Below are positions 19,471 to 27,835 of a DNA stretch of 64,000 bases, piece by piece. The position numbers and the translations under genes are program-made. Numbering within the stretch: position 1 is the stretch's first letter; each line of letters begins with the position of its first letter. Origin of the DNA: Sphingomonas aurantiaca (GTDB taxonomy: Bacteria > Pseudomonadota > Alphaproteobacteria > Sphingomonadales > Sphingomonadaceae); contig NZ_QAOG01000001.1 in NCBI RefSeq assembly GCF_003050705.1, positions 1,099,105-1,163,104 of the forward strand. Reading direction: 5' to 3'. The notes below the pieces were generated by a model. The model saw only the letters and a program-made list of their open reading frames with translations. It did not search any database and was not told the DNA's origin.

Positions 19471-19899
19471 ATGGCAATGAGCGGCGGCAAAGAAGATGGC
19501 GCGCCGATGATGGAAATGAACATGACGCCGTTGATCGACGTCCTGCTCGTTCTCCTCATCATGTTCATCATCACGATCCCGATCCAGACTCATGCGGTCA
19601 AGGTCGACCTTCCGGTCAACAGCCCGAACCCGCCGCAGAACCCGGTCAATCCCGAGAAGAACAAGATCTCGATCGATCCGGCGGGTGTCGTGGCATGGAA
19701 CGGTTCGCCCGTCGACGAGGTCACGCTGCGCCAGTATCTGGATCAGTCTGCCGGCATGACGCCTGAGCCGGAACTCCACTTCCAGCCTGACCCGCAGGCA
19801 CGGTACGAAGTGGTCGATCGCACGCTGGCCGTGATCAAGCGGTCCGCGATCACCAAGCTCGGCTTCATCGGCAACGAGCAGTATCGCAACGACTTCTAA
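19471..19899 (+). CDS. exbD: second ExbD/TolR family protein
   Basis: 142 residues. It has the same layout as the preceding ExbD: MNMTPLIDVLLVLLIMFIIT carries the transmembrane Asp, followed by a periplasmic domain without cysteines. Tandem exbD genes after tonB-exbB are a known arrangement, studied in Xanthomonas, where the second copy is needed only for some substrates. It ends the operon; a strong terminator follows at 19930. Confidence 0.95.
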   Translation: MAMSGGKEDGAPMMEMNMTPLIDVLLVLLIMFIITIPIQTHAVKVDLPVNSPNPPQNPVNPEKNKISIDPAGVVAWNGSPVDEVTLRQYLDQSAGMTPEPELHFQPDPQARYEVVDRTLAVIKRSAITKLGFIGNEQYRNDF

Positions 19900-19929
19900 G
19901 TCGCCTGCCTACAGTTTCGTACGTCCAAA

Positions 19930-19956
19930 GGGCGGTCCTCCGGGGCCGCCCTTTTT
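19930..19956 (+). terminator. rho-independent terminator of the tonB operon
   Basis: A 9-bp stem (GGGCGGTCC with GGGCCGCCC, one wobble) with a TCCG loop is followed by TTTTT. It lies 31 bases after the second exbD stop and closes the operon. Confidence 0.85.
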
Positions 19957-20142
19957 CGTTGTGCGCGGTCGCTAGTCGCCTGCGGATCGTCGGGGCGTTC
20001 GAGGGGGCGCTGCGCGCTTCGACGAAAAGTGGGTCTGCGCGATCGGAATTGATCAGTGTTCTTGTGCGTCAGTCATGGAAGTGACACACCGTTGTCACAA
20101 AAATGAAACCTTCGGATCATCGGAGGGCAGAGGAGATGAGAG

Positions 20143-20502
20143 ATGCGCAAGACCGTCCTGTTCGTTCTCGCAACCCTGGGCGCTGCAACGCCCGCGCTGG
20201 CGGCACCGTCGGCGACCGTGGATCGTACCGGCTACAGGGCGATCGCGGCGGGGGACCTCGCGACCGCGGAACAGCGCATCGTTGCCGAGCGGCGGATCTT
20301 CCCGCAGCGCCCCGAGCTGATGCTCAACCTGGCGTCGGTCTATGCGCGGACTGGCCGCGACTCGGAGGCGCGGGCGCTGTACGCCGCAGTGCTGGCACGG
20401 CCGTCGGTGGCGCTGGACCTGCCATCGGGCGCCGTCGCATCGTCGCACGACTTGGCGAACCTCGCGCTGCGTCGGCAGGCTCAGCAGATCGCGACTCGCT
20501 GA
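20143..20502 (+). CDS. small exported TPR-like protein
   Basis: 119 residues. A signal peptide (MRKTVLFVLATLGAATPALA, cleavage after ALA at residue 20) predicts periplasmic location. The mature part resembles two TPR helices (GYRAIAAGDLATAEQRIVAE and PELMLNLASVYARTGRDSEA). AGAGGAGATGAG upstream gives a good ribosome binding site. No neighbour suggests a role; it may be a protein-interaction module in the envelope. Confidence 0.8.
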   Translation: MRKTVLFVLATLGAATPALAAPSATVDRTGYRAIAAGDLATAEQRIVAERRIFPQRPELMLNLASVYARTGRDSEARALYAAVLARPSVALDLPSGAVASSHDLANLALRRQAQQIATR

Positions 20503-21025
20503 GCGGCTGCTTTGCGTCGGTGATCTCGTGGTGACGCTTTTTGATGTGTTGCGGGCGCCGCGGGGCATCTCGAGCCTTTGAAGCAATCTTGAGGCTAGCG
20601 GCTCGCTACACGGACGTTGCTGTCCTTGATCGCCGACCGTCAGGCTTGACCTTGCGCGACGCGTTGAGGGGGTGCTGTTGGCGGCGGGACGATCGTGGTC
20701 GTCCCGTTTCCGCCCCCTCCGTCAGGCTTCGCCTGCCACCTCCCCCTGGCGGGGGAGGATGAGATGGTCGCGGTTGGGGGGTATTGGGGACTGATCGTGC
20801 GTCCGTATCTCTCCCGGGAGGGGAGTCGCTGCTGAAGGCGAGGGATGATCCGTCCTCAATGGCGACTCGCTGGCGGTTCTCATTGGACCGTACATCAGCG
20901 ATAGCTCGCGAAGTTTTCCGATCCCAACGTAGCCATTCTGCGCCGTGACGGCCACGCTGACGCCGTTCCCGCTATGGTCGGTCGAACCGACATGCTTTGC
21001 CGCCGGCGAGATGTTGGTCGCGGCC
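20503..21025. other. 523-bp intergenic region with hairpins and a repeat
   Basis: No convincing gene is seen. The stretch holds a hairpin at 20686-20705 (GGGACGA with TCGTCCC, then GTTTC), which could end the upstream transcript, and a copy of the GC-rich structured repeat at 20711-20760. The remainder shows no recognisable site before the end of the minus-strand dcd gene. Confidence 0.5.
20711..20760 (+). repeat. structured GC-rich intergenic repeat, family A copy 1
   Basis: The layout is CCCCCTCCGT, then a small hairpin (CAGGC-TTC-GCCTG), then CCACC, and a larger hairpin (CCTCCCCC, TGGC, GGGGGAGG) ending in AT. Two further copies lie at 30658-30703 and 30729-30780, with a partial one near 41024. 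The flanks are conserved while the small hairpin changes sequence but keeps pairing. Confidence 0.8.
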
Positions 21026-21580
21026 TTACAGCCGCGGCAAGGTCACCCCGCGCTGTCCCATGTATTTACCGGCGCGGTCGGCATAGCTGACCTCGCACGG
21101 CTCGTTCCCCTTGAGGAACAGGAACTGGCACGCGCCCTCATTGGCATAGATTTTGGCCGGCAGCGGCGTGGTGTTGGAGAATTCCAGTGTCACATGCCCC
21201 TCCCATTCGGGCTCCAGCGGCGTCACGTTGACGATGATCCCGCAGCGTGCATAGGTCGACTTGCCGAGGCAGATCACGAGCACGTCGCGCGGCACACGGA
21301 AATATTCGACAGTGCGCGCGAGGGCGAAGCTGTTGGGCGGGATGATGCACACGTCGGTCTTGCGATCGACGAAGCTGTTCGCCGCGAAGTCCTTCGGATC
21401 GACGATCGCGCTGTCGACGTTGGTGAAGATCTTGAACTCGTCGGCGACGCGCGCGTCATAGCCATAGGACGACAGCCCGTAGGAGATGCAGCCATCGCGG
21501 CGCTGCGCCTCGTGAAACGGTTCGATCATCGCATCGCCGAGCGCGCGCTCGCGAATCCAGCGGTCGGACATGACGGACAT
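21026..21580 (-). CDS. dcd: dCTP deaminase
   Basis: 184 residues from ATG 21580 (MSVMSDRW); an upstream extension of the frame lacks family similarity. Conserved blocks include [60 protein letters not shown], the nucleotide-binding [11 protein letters not shown], and [12 protein letters not shown] with the active-site Glu. The enzyme deaminates dCTP to dUTP for thymidylate synthesis. The length is typical of the monofunctional bacterial enzyme. It is monocistronic, divergent from the porin gene. Confidence 0.95.
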   Translation of the reverse strand: MSVMSDRWIRERALGDAMIEPFHEAQRRDGCISYGLSSYGYDARVADEFKIFTNVDSAIVDPKDFAANSFVDRKTDVCIIPPNSFALARTVEYFRVPRDVLVICLGKSTYARCGIIVNVTPLEPEWEGHVTLEFSNTTPLPAKIYANEGACQFLFLKGNEPCEVSYADRAGKYMGQRGVTLPRL

Positions 21581-21717
21581 GGTAGCTCCTCTTCGGCGAG
21601 CGCTTTCGCGCGGATGATCCGCCGCGGCAAGGGGATCCAGGGCCCCCGGTGCATCGCGCGCAAAAATGGCGTTGCCGGAAAAGTCCGCTATTGTCATGGG
21701 GGCTTCATGGAGATGTC

Positions 21718-23268
21718 ATGAACTCGTCGCAGCACGTCGAAGCGCCTGTCGCTCCGTGGCGCCATATCCCGAAGGCTGCCCTGAGCGTCACAAGCGATTG
21801 CGCGAGTCGGACACTCCGCCGGCGTTCGCGCCGCCTGATCGCGATCGCGGGATCGCTGACGCTACCCGTCGCGCCGGCATCGGCGCAGACGGTACAGGAC
21901 CTGCAACGCCAGATCGACGAACTCAAAGCGACGATCGCCGAGCTCAAGGCCGCGCAGGCGGTCCCGACCGGGCGTGCCAGTCGCGAGGCGGCGCCGGCCG
22001 TCCCGGCGACCGCGGCACCAACCGAAATGGCTCGCCGCGTGGAACCATCGACCACCGCACCACCGGCGCAGCCTGCCCCGGCACAGCAGCTGGCCGCGGC
22101 GCCGACCAAGCCCAAACCGGCCTGGTATGATCGCATCACGCTGCGCGGCTATACGCAGTTACGCTTCAACGAGATCCTGTCGGGCGATCGCACCGCGCCC
22201 GAGGGCCGCTCGCGGCTGCGGTCGGTGCATGACGGGGCGATCGGCGACAACAACAACTTCTCGCTCCGCCGCGTCCGCGTCGTGCTGCAAGGGGACCTGA
22301 GCGACCGCGTGTCCTTCTATCTGCAGCCCGATTTCGCGGTGAACGTCAGCAACCAGTCGGTCGGCGAACGCCGCGAGGGCTTTGCACAGCTCCGCGATGC
22401 CTATGTCGATACGTTCCTCGATGCGGATCGCTCGCTACGGCTGCGCTTCGGCCAGTCGAAGGTGCCGTTTGGCTGGGAGAACATGCAGTCCTCGTCGAAC
22501 CGGCTGACGCTCGACCGCAGCGACGGGATCAACAGCGCGGTGCCGGGCGAGCGCGACCTCGGCATCGTCGCCTACTACACGCCGCCGCGGGTGCAGCGGG
22601 TCTGGGACCGGCTCGAGGAGGACGGGCAGAAGCTGTTCGGCAATTACGGCGCGTTCGGGGTCGGCGTCTATAACGGGCAGGGCATCAGCCGGACCGAGAA
22701 TAACGACGGGGTGGCGACCGTCGCGATGGCGACATGGCCGTTCGCGCTGGACGGTTTGGGCTCCGCGTTTGCAGGCCAGGTGCTCGAGGCGGGCGGGGCG
22801 GCGATCCGCAACCGCGTGCAGGTCGAGCAGCGTAGCGGTGGTGTGAGCAGCGCAGCGTTCGCCGACGAGCGGTTGGGCATCCATGCGATCCTCTATCCGC
22901 AGCCAATCGGCTTCCAGGCGGAGTGGAACTGGGGGCGGGGCCCCGAATATGACCGCGCGTCGCAGTCGATCCGGACGAAGCCGCTGAACGGGGGCTATGT
23001 CCAGACGATGGGCCGGGTGAAGGCGTCGCCGCTGGGGCCGTTCATGCCCTATGCGCGCTGGCAATATTATCGCGGCGGGTGGAAGGCGCTGCCCAACGCG
23101 CCCCGGCTGGAAACCGACGAGCTCGAGCTCGGGATCGAATTCCAGCCAACCCCGCCGATCGAACTGACGATCGCCTATTCGCGGATGACGCGGCGCGAAG
23201 CAGACGAGCGACGCGAGGGCCGGGCCGACGGCAACCTCATCCGCACGCAGCTACAGTGGAATTATTGA
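21718..23268 (+). CDS. OprO/OprP-type porin
   Basis: 516 residues from ATG 21718. A long basic N-terminal segment precedes a signal-like core (LIAIAGSLTLPVAPASAQ, cleavage near residue 57). A short coiled coil (VQDLQRQIDELKATIAELKA) and a Pro/Ala-rich linker follow, and then a beta-barrel of the phosphate-selective porin O/P family begins ITLRGYTQLRFNEIL, with FSLRRVRVVLQGDLSDRVSF and a final aromatic LQWNY. It should form an outer-membrane channel for anions such as phosphate. The substrate is unproven and no pho genes are nearby. The unusually long pre-signal region makes the start less certain. Confidence 0.85.
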   Translation: MNSSQHVEAPVAPWRHIPKAALSVTSDCASRTLRRRSRRLIAIAGSLTLPVAPASAQTVQDLQRQIDELKATIAELKAAQAVPTGRASREAAPAVPATAAPTEMARRVEPSTTAPPAQPAPAQQLAAAPTKPKPAWYDRITLRGYTQLRFNEILSGDRTAPEGRSRLRSVHDGAIGDNNNFSLRRVRVVLQGDLSDRVSFYLQPDFAVNVSNQSVGERREGFAQLRDAYVDTFLDADRSLRLRFGQSKVPFGWENMQSSSNRLTLDRSDGINSAVPGERDLGIVAYYTPPRVQRVWDRLEEDGQKLFGNYGAFGVGVYNGQGISRTENNDGVATVAMATWPFALDGLGSAFAGQVLEAGGAAIRNRVQVEQRSGGVSSAAFADERLGIHAILYPQPIGFQAEWNWGRGPEYDRASQSIRTKPLNGGYVQTMGRVKASPLGPFMPYARWQYYRGGWKALPNAPRLETDELELGIEFQPTPPIELTIAYSRMTRREADERREGRADGNLIRTQLQWNY

Positions 23269-23278
23269 GCGGGATGGC

Positions 23279-23728
23279 TCAGCGGATCCCCAGATCGGCA
23301 GGGCCGAACGCATCGGGGAGCAGCTCCGACACGGTATAGGTGCGGATCGCGTCGCCCTCTGCCGCGGCGCAATGGACGGGGAGGTTGCGGCCGCCCATCT
23401 GCGCGGCTTCGTTGATGACCTGGCGGCAGCGGCCGCAGGGGCTGACGGGCGAGGTGCCCGTCGCGCGACCCTCGGCGTCCATCGCGCCGCCGATCACGCC
23501 GATCGCGACGATATCGCGGAGGCGGCCCGCGGCGCTCGCGGTGGCGATCGCTACCGTCTCGGCGCAGAGCGACAGGCCGTAGCTGGCGTTCTCGAAGTTG
23601 GCGCCGGTGATCACCGTGCCGTCGTCGAGCATTACAGCCGCGCCGACCGCGAACCGCGAATAAGGCGCGTGCGCGTTGCGCGAAGCGTCTCGGGCTGCGG
23701 CGACGAGCCGTGTTGCGTGTTCAGTCAT
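23279..23728 (-). CDS. cdd: cytidine deaminase
   Basis: 149 residues from ATG 23728, which overlaps the upstream GH25-like stop (ATGA). The zinc ligands are visible as C-A-E in SLCAETVAIA and PCGRC in SPCGRCRQVINEA, and NFENASYGLS binds nucleoside. It is the short tetrameric type of cytidine deaminase and salvages cytidine and deoxycytidine to uridine forms. The dcd gene 2 kb away handles the nucleotide level. Confidence 0.95.
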   Translation of the reverse strand: MTEHATRLVAAARDASRNAHAPYSRFAVGAAVMLDDGTVITGANFENASYGLSLCAETVAIATASAAGRLRDIVAIGVIGGAMDAEGRATGTSPVSPCGRCRQVINEAAQMGGRNLPVHCAAAEGDAIRTYTVSELLPDAFGPADLGIR

Positions 23729-24402
23729 GATGCCACCACGTCCCAATTTACTGGTCCTTCGATCCCGTCGATGCGGCGGAAATCGCTCGCGCGCCACATC
23801 CGCCACGGCCGCGCGGTGTAGTCGGGTTTGAGCACATTCTCCACCGCCCATAGCGGCCGCGGCACCGCACCCGACAGGCTGTATTGCGTGTCGACCGCCT
23901 TGCTGATCCGCAGCATCACGGGTTGCCGGGTATGCGTCTCGACCATCGTCACGAACTGCGCGACGTCGGCGATCAGCGTGGCGCGATTCGGGCGCGCGGT
24001 GCAGTCGTCATGGAAGGCGATGTCGACGGCGGTCGGCAACGCATCCGCGGTGCGCGGCACGAAGGTGTTGAACGCATTGGCCTGCTCGTCCGCACGCTGG
24101 CACAGCGAATAGACATGCACCGCGCCGCGCCGGAGACCTGCGTCGGGGAGGGCCGCCCAGTTCGCCTCGAACCCCGGATCGCGCCGATCGGTGCCCGACG
24201 TCGCGACGAGATAGGCGAAGTCGGCACCGCGCGCGCGCACCGTGCCCCATTCGACGGGGCCGGGATTTTCGGCGAGGTCGATGCCCTGCAACGGATACTG
24301 TTTCACATCGGGGTGCCAGCCTGTGGCGGCGGTCCAGCCGCAGATGCCGACAAAGCCGGTCGCGGCCAGCGCGGCCGCGAATTTCAAAAGTCCGTAAGCC
24401 AT
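23725..24402 (-). CDS. GH25 lysozyme-like protein with altered catalytic site
   Basis: 225 residues with an N-terminal signal anchor (LLKFAAALAATGFVGICGW). GH25 features are GIDLAEN with D42 at the end of the first strand, FAYLVATSG...DPGFEANW, HVYSLCQRADEQANAF, and AVDIAF with D127. In active GH25 muramidases the last motif is D-x-E; here residue 129 is Ala. The protein may bind peptidoglycan without cutting it, or use another acid. It overlaps cdd by 4 bp and lies 7 bp after UPF0262 on the same strand. Confidence 0.75.
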   Translation of the reverse strand: MAYGLLKFAAALAATGFVGICGWTAATGWHPDVKQYPLQGIDLAENPGPVEWGTVRARGADFAYLVATSGTDRRDPGFEANWAALPDAGLRRGAVHVYSLCQRADEQANAFNTFVPRTADALPTAVDIAFHDDCTARPNRATLIADVAQFVTMVETHTRQPVMLRISKAVDTQYSLSGAVPRPLWAVENVLKPDYTARPWRMWRASDFRRIDGIEGPVNWDVVAS

Positions 24403-24409
24403 GGGTCTT

Positions 24410-24892
24410 CTAATTGCGGATGTGGAGGACGCAGATCAGCGTGAACAGTCGTCGCGCGGTGTCGAAATCGACCTCGATCTTGCCATCGAGGCGTTCCTTC
24501 AACAGCTCTGCGGCTTCGTTGTGGATGCCGCGGCGCGCCATGTCCACCGTCTCGATCTGCGCCGGGGTCGATTGCCGGATCGCCTGGTAATAGCTGTCGC
24601 AGATCGCGAAATAATCGCGGATCGGCCGGCGGAACCGCCCGAGCGCGAGCACCAGCGTCTCGAGATGCGTATCGTCCTCGCGGTGGATGTGGATGCCGAG
24701 GCGCCCTTCCTCCGACTGGAGCTTGATCTTGAAGGGGCCGGCATAGCCGTCGGGATAGGCACGCTGCGGCGCGAAGTGATTTCCCTCGATCAGGTCGAAG
24801 ATCGCGATCCGGCGTTCCTGTTCGACGTCGGGCGAACGCCAGCCGAGACTGGTCTCGTCGAGCTCAACATCGATGATCCGCGGGTCGGCCAT
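24410..24892 (-). CDS. UPF0262 family protein
   Basis: 160 residues from ATG 24892. It matches the alphaproteobacterial UPF0262 family (IIDVELDETSLGWRSPDVEQ, NHFAPQRAYPDGYAGPFKIK, RFRRPIRDYFAICDSYYQAI). The protein is soluble with no known function. It heads a minus-strand run with the GH25-like gene and cdd, and is divergent from dnaB with 99 bp between. Confidence 0.85.
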   Translation of the reverse strand: MADPRIIDVELDETSLGWRSPDVEQERRIAIFDLIEGNHFAPQRAYPDGYAGPFKIKLQSEEGRLGIHIHREDDTHLETLVLALGRFRRPIRDYFAICDSYYQAIRQSTPAQIETVDMARRGIHNEAAELLKERLDGKIEVDFDTARRLFTLICVLHIRN

Positions 24893-24991
24893 CCGGGTTC
24901 GATAGCGGGGCGCGTTCGGCCTGTCACTTATCCCCAGCATTCCGGCGCGAGCAGCTTGGACGAGGACCCGTCCATCGCGTAGGTGCGGGGG

Positions 24992-26482
24992 ATGGCAACT
25001 CTCGCATTCCCCGTTCCCGCTGTGGCCGAGCCGCAGCAGCTTCCCCGCAACGTCGAAGCCGAGGCCGCGATGCTCGGCGCGATGATGATCGACAACCGGC
25101 TCGCCGACGATCTGGTCGACAAGCTCGAGCCCGGGCATTTCTTCGAACCCGTCCACGGACGGATCTTCGCGGCGATCAAGACGCTGCGCGGCAACGACAT
25201 GCTGGTGACCCCGGTCACGCTGCGGCCGATGTTCGACGCGGACGAGGGGATGCGCGAGCTTGGCGGGCCAGCGTATCTGGCCGGGCTGACGGGGAGCGGC
25301 GCCGGCCTGATCGGTGCGCGCCAGTTCGCGCAGCAGATTTATGATCTCGCGATGTTGCGCGCGCTCGTTTCGGTCGGGCGTACGCTCGTCGATCGGGCGA
25401 TGGACACCTCCGAAGAGGTCAATCCGCGCGCGCAGATCGAGCTGGCCGAGGAGGAGCTGTTCAAGGTCGCGGCGGATGGCGGCTCGGAGAATTCGGTGAA
25501 GTCGTTCGCGCAGGCGACGACCGCGGCGGTCAAGATGGCCGAGCGTGCACTGAACTCGGGCGGCAACCTTTCGGGCGTTACGACCGGCATCGATTCGATC
25601 AACGCGAAGATCGGCGGCATGCATCACAGCGATCTCATGATCCTCGCCGGCCGTCCGGGTATGGGCAAGACGTCGCTCGCGACCAACATCGCGTTCAACG
25701 CGGCGCGGCGCTGGATGCGCGACATGGCCGACGGGATCGCGCCCAAGGACTCGGTCGGCGCGAAGGTCGCATTCTTCTCGCTGGAGATGTCCGCGGATCA
25801 GCTGGCGACGCGTATTCTCGCCGAGCAGTCGCAGATTTCGTCCGAATCGCTCCGCATGGGCAAGATCAGCCGCACCGAGTTCGCGCAGCTCGCGGCGGCG
25901 GCGGCCGAGCTTGAGAACCTGCCGCTGTTCATCGACGATACCGGCGGTCTGTCGATCGGCGCGCTGCACACGCGCGTCCGCCGGTTGCAGCGTCGCCATA
26001 ACAACGAGATCGGGCTGGTGGTGGTCGACTATCTCCAGCTGCTGTCGGGGTCGGGCAAGAGCAAGGACGGCAACCGAGTCCAGGAAATCTCGGAGATTTC
26101 TCGTGGGCTGAAGACGCTCGCGAAGGATCTGAACGTGCCGGTGCTGGCGCTGTCGCAGCTGAGCCGCGCGGTGGAATCGCGCGAGGACAAGACGCCGATG
26201 CTGTCGGATCTTCGTGAGTCGGGGTCGATCGAGCAGGACGCCGACATGGTCTGGTTCGTGTACCGCGAGGATTATTACGTCGCGTCGAAGGAGCCCAAGC
26301 GTCCGGCGGAAGGCGACAGCGCGAAGATCTTCGAGGATCACGCGTCATGGGCGGCGGAGATGGAGCGGGTGTACGGTCTGGCCGAGCTGATCATCGCGAA
26401 ACAGCGTCACGGTGCGACGGGCAAGGTGCGGATGAAGTTCGATCCGACGATCACGAAGTTCTCGGATCTGGCCGAGTATTGA
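24992..26482 (+). CDS. dnaB: replicative DNA helicase DnaB
   Basis: 496 residues from ATG 24992 (a GTG three codons upstream is an alternative). The N-terminal helical-collar domain (NVEAEAAMLGAMMIDNRLAD) is followed by the RecA-like motor with Walker A AGRPGMGKTS (K near 226), FFSLEMSADQL, the Walker B region VVVDYLQLLSG, and LSQLSRAVESREDKTPMLSD. The hexameric helicase unwinds the fork. No intein is present. The RRWMRDMADGIAPKDSVGAK insert after Walker A is typical of alphaproteobacterial DnaB. Confidence 0.97.
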   Translation: MATLAFPVPAVAEPQQLPRNVEAEAAMLGAMMIDNRLADDLVDKLEPGHFFEPVHGRIFAAIKTLRGNDMLVTPVTLRPMFDADEGMRELGGPAYLAGLTGSGAGLIGARQFAQQIYDLAMLRALVSVGRTLVDRAMDTSEEVNPRAQIELAEEELFKVAADGGSENSVKSFAQATTAAVKMAERALNSGGNLSGVTTGIDSINAKIGGMHHSDLMILAGRPGMGKTSLATNIAFNAARRWMRDMADGIAPKDSVGAKVAFFSLEMSADQLATRILAEQSQISSESLRMGKISRTEFAQLAAAAAELENLPLFIDDTGGLSIGALHTRVRRLQRRHNNEIGLVVVDYLQLLSGSGKSKDGNRVQEISEISRGLKTLAKDLNVPVLALSQLSRAVESREDKTPMLSDLRESGSIEQDADMVWFVYREDYYVASKEPKRPAEGDSAKIFEDHASWAAEMERVYGLAELIIAKQRHGATGKVRMKFDPTITKFSDLAEY

Positions 26483-26492
26483 GGCTCTTATG

Positions 26493-26558
26493 TCCCTCTC
26501 CCTTCCGGGGAGAGGGAAGGGGCCCGCGGCCTCTTGGCCGTGGGAAGGGAGAGGGGTG
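26493..26558 (+). repeat. structured intergenic repeat, family B copy 1
   Basis: The unit begins with the hairpin CCCTCTCC...GGAGAGGG and continues into an inner hairpin (CCCGCGGCC, TCTT, GGCCGTGGG) flanked by AAGGG runs, ending GAGGGGTG. It lies 10 bases after the dnaB stop and faces an inverted second copy at 26584-26643. Confidence 0.8.
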
Positions 26559-26583
26559 TGGGGCTCGGGACGTCGCCTCCCAA

Positions 26584-26643
26584 CGCCCCTCACCCTTCCG
26601 TCGCCTACGGCTCCTCCCTCCCTCTCCCCGGAGGGGAGAGGGA
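26584..26643 (-). repeat. structured intergenic repeat, family B copy 2 (inverted)
   Basis: Read on the minus strand, this matches copy 1 in its outer blocks (TCCCTCTCCCC, CCGGGGAGAGGG, then GAGGGGCG). The inner hairpin differs in sequence but still pairs (CCGT with ACGG). The two copies are head-to-head between dnaB and cysH and may also act as a bidirectional terminator for these convergent genes. Confidence 0.8.
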
Positions 26644-26649
26644 CCGGAG

Positions 26650-27402
26650 TCAGATCATCGGGTCGTAATCGGTCGGGGCGTGGATACCGCATTCGACCTT
26701 GTCGAAGCTGCGCCACCGGCCCGCGCGCGGATCTTCGCCAGGCGCCACCTTCGTCGTGCAGGGCGCGCAGCCGATCGAGAGATAGCCCTGCGCCTCGAGC
26801 GGATGCCGCGGCAATTCATGCTCGGCGAAATAGGCGTCGAGCTTGGCCTTGTCCCAATCCGCCAGCGGGTTGATCTTTAGCCGGCCCTCATCTTCCTCGA
26901 ACCGCGGCAGCGCGGTGCGCGTGCCCGACTGGAAGCCCTTGCGGCCCGAGATCCACGAATCGAACGGCGCGAGCGCGCGGCGCAGCGGCTCGACCTTGCG
27001 CAGGTCGCAGCAGCCGTCGGGATCATAGGACCAGCGCAGCCCGGTCTTGTCCTTGATCGCGAGCAACCGCGGATCGGGCCGGAACACGCGCAGGTCGGTA
27101 AAGCCGAGCGTCTCCGCCAGCTCGTCGCGGTACGCCAGCGTCTCGCCGAACATCTTCTGCGTGTTGGTGAAGACCACCGGCACGTCGACATCGACCTGCG
27201 CGACCATGTGCAGCAGCACGGCCGATTCGGCGCCGAACGACGACACCGCCGCGATCCGCCCGCGCAACTCGCCCGCGAGCAGTTCGCGCAGCATGTCCTG
27301 CGCGGACACGCCCTCGAACCGCGTCTGCATCGCCTGCGCGTCCGCGCGGGTGAAGGCGGGCGTGACGTCGATCATGTCGAGTATGCGGGCGGGTTCACCC
27401 AT
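26650..27402 (-). CDS. cysH: assimilatory adenylyl-sulfate (APS) reductase, CysH family
   Basis: 250 residues from ATG 27402, overlapping DUF934 by 8 bp. The PP-loop ATPase-like fold begins RIAAVSSFGAESAVLLHM. Cysteine pairs in DGCCDLRKVEPL and GCAPCTT would hold a 4Fe-4S cluster, and ECGIH near the C-terminus carries the catalytic Cys. The two extra pairs mark the iron-sulfur, APS-reducing type rather than the enterobacterial PAPS type. It reduces activated sulfate to sulfite for cysteine synthesis. It is the last gene of the operon. Confidence 0.93.
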   Translation of the reverse strand: MGEPARILDMIDVTPAFTRADAQAMQTRFEGVSAQDMLRELLAGELRGRIAAVSSFGAESAVLLHMVAQVDVDVPVVFTNTQKMFGETLAYRDELAETLGFTDLRVFRPDPRLLAIKDKTGLRWSYDPDGCCDLRKVEPLRRALAPFDSWISGRKGFQSGTRTALPRFEEDEGRLKINPLADWDKAKLDAYFAEHELPRHPLEAQGYLSIGCAPCTTKVAPGEDPRAGRWRSFDKVECGIHAPTDYDPMI

Positions 27403-27835
27403 GGCGCAGCTTCCACACCGGCACCGCGCCGTCCGCCGCCTTCTGGTACGGCGTGTCATAGCGTTCGAGGCTGGCGCGCAGGACGTCGATGTCGATCGGC
27501 GCCTGGGGTGCGAAGCTGTCGAACCCGCAGCGGCGCATCAGCGGGATCTGATCGACGAGCACGTCGCCCTGCGCGCGGAGTTCACCGGTATAGCCCGCCT
27601 CGCGCAGGATTCGCGCGGACGAATAGCCACGCCCGTCGCGATAGCCGGGAAAGCTCACCTCGATCAGCGCGAGCTGGTCGATCTGCGGCAACAGCGCGCG
27701 CGCGTCGTCGCCCGCCTCCAGCCGAACGGCGGCGGCGTTGCTCTGGCCGATGAACGAGTCGAGAGTCACCGCAGGCTCGTCATGCGGCTCGTCGTCGCGG
27801 AAGCGCAGCAGCGTCTGGTCCGGATACTCAACCAT
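27395..27835 (-). CDS. DUF934 family protein of the sulfite reductase operon
   Basis: 146 residues. DUF934 features are LLPQIDQLALIEVSFPGYRDGRGYSSA shortened here to its core PGYRDGRGYS, ILREAGYTGELRAQGDVL and DQIPLMRRCGFDSF. The family is almost always found beside cysI or cysH and is presumed to assist sulfite reduction, but its activity is not known. It overlaps cysI upstream by 8 bp and cysH downstream by 8 bp, so it is surely cotranslated with them. Confidence 0.88.
   Translation of the reverse strand: MVEYPDQTLLRFRDDEPHDEPAVTLDSFIGQSNAAAVRLEAGDDARALLPQIDQLALIEVSFPGYRDGRGYSSARILREAGYTGELRAQGDVLVDQIPLMRRCGFDSFAPQAPIDIDVLRASLERYDTPYQKAADGAVPVWKLRHG

Noticed and set aside
20541..20762. 73-residue ORF MMCCGRRGASRAFEA in the gap before dcd.
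   Set aside because: It runs through the family A repeat, has no ribosome binding site and an atypical composition.
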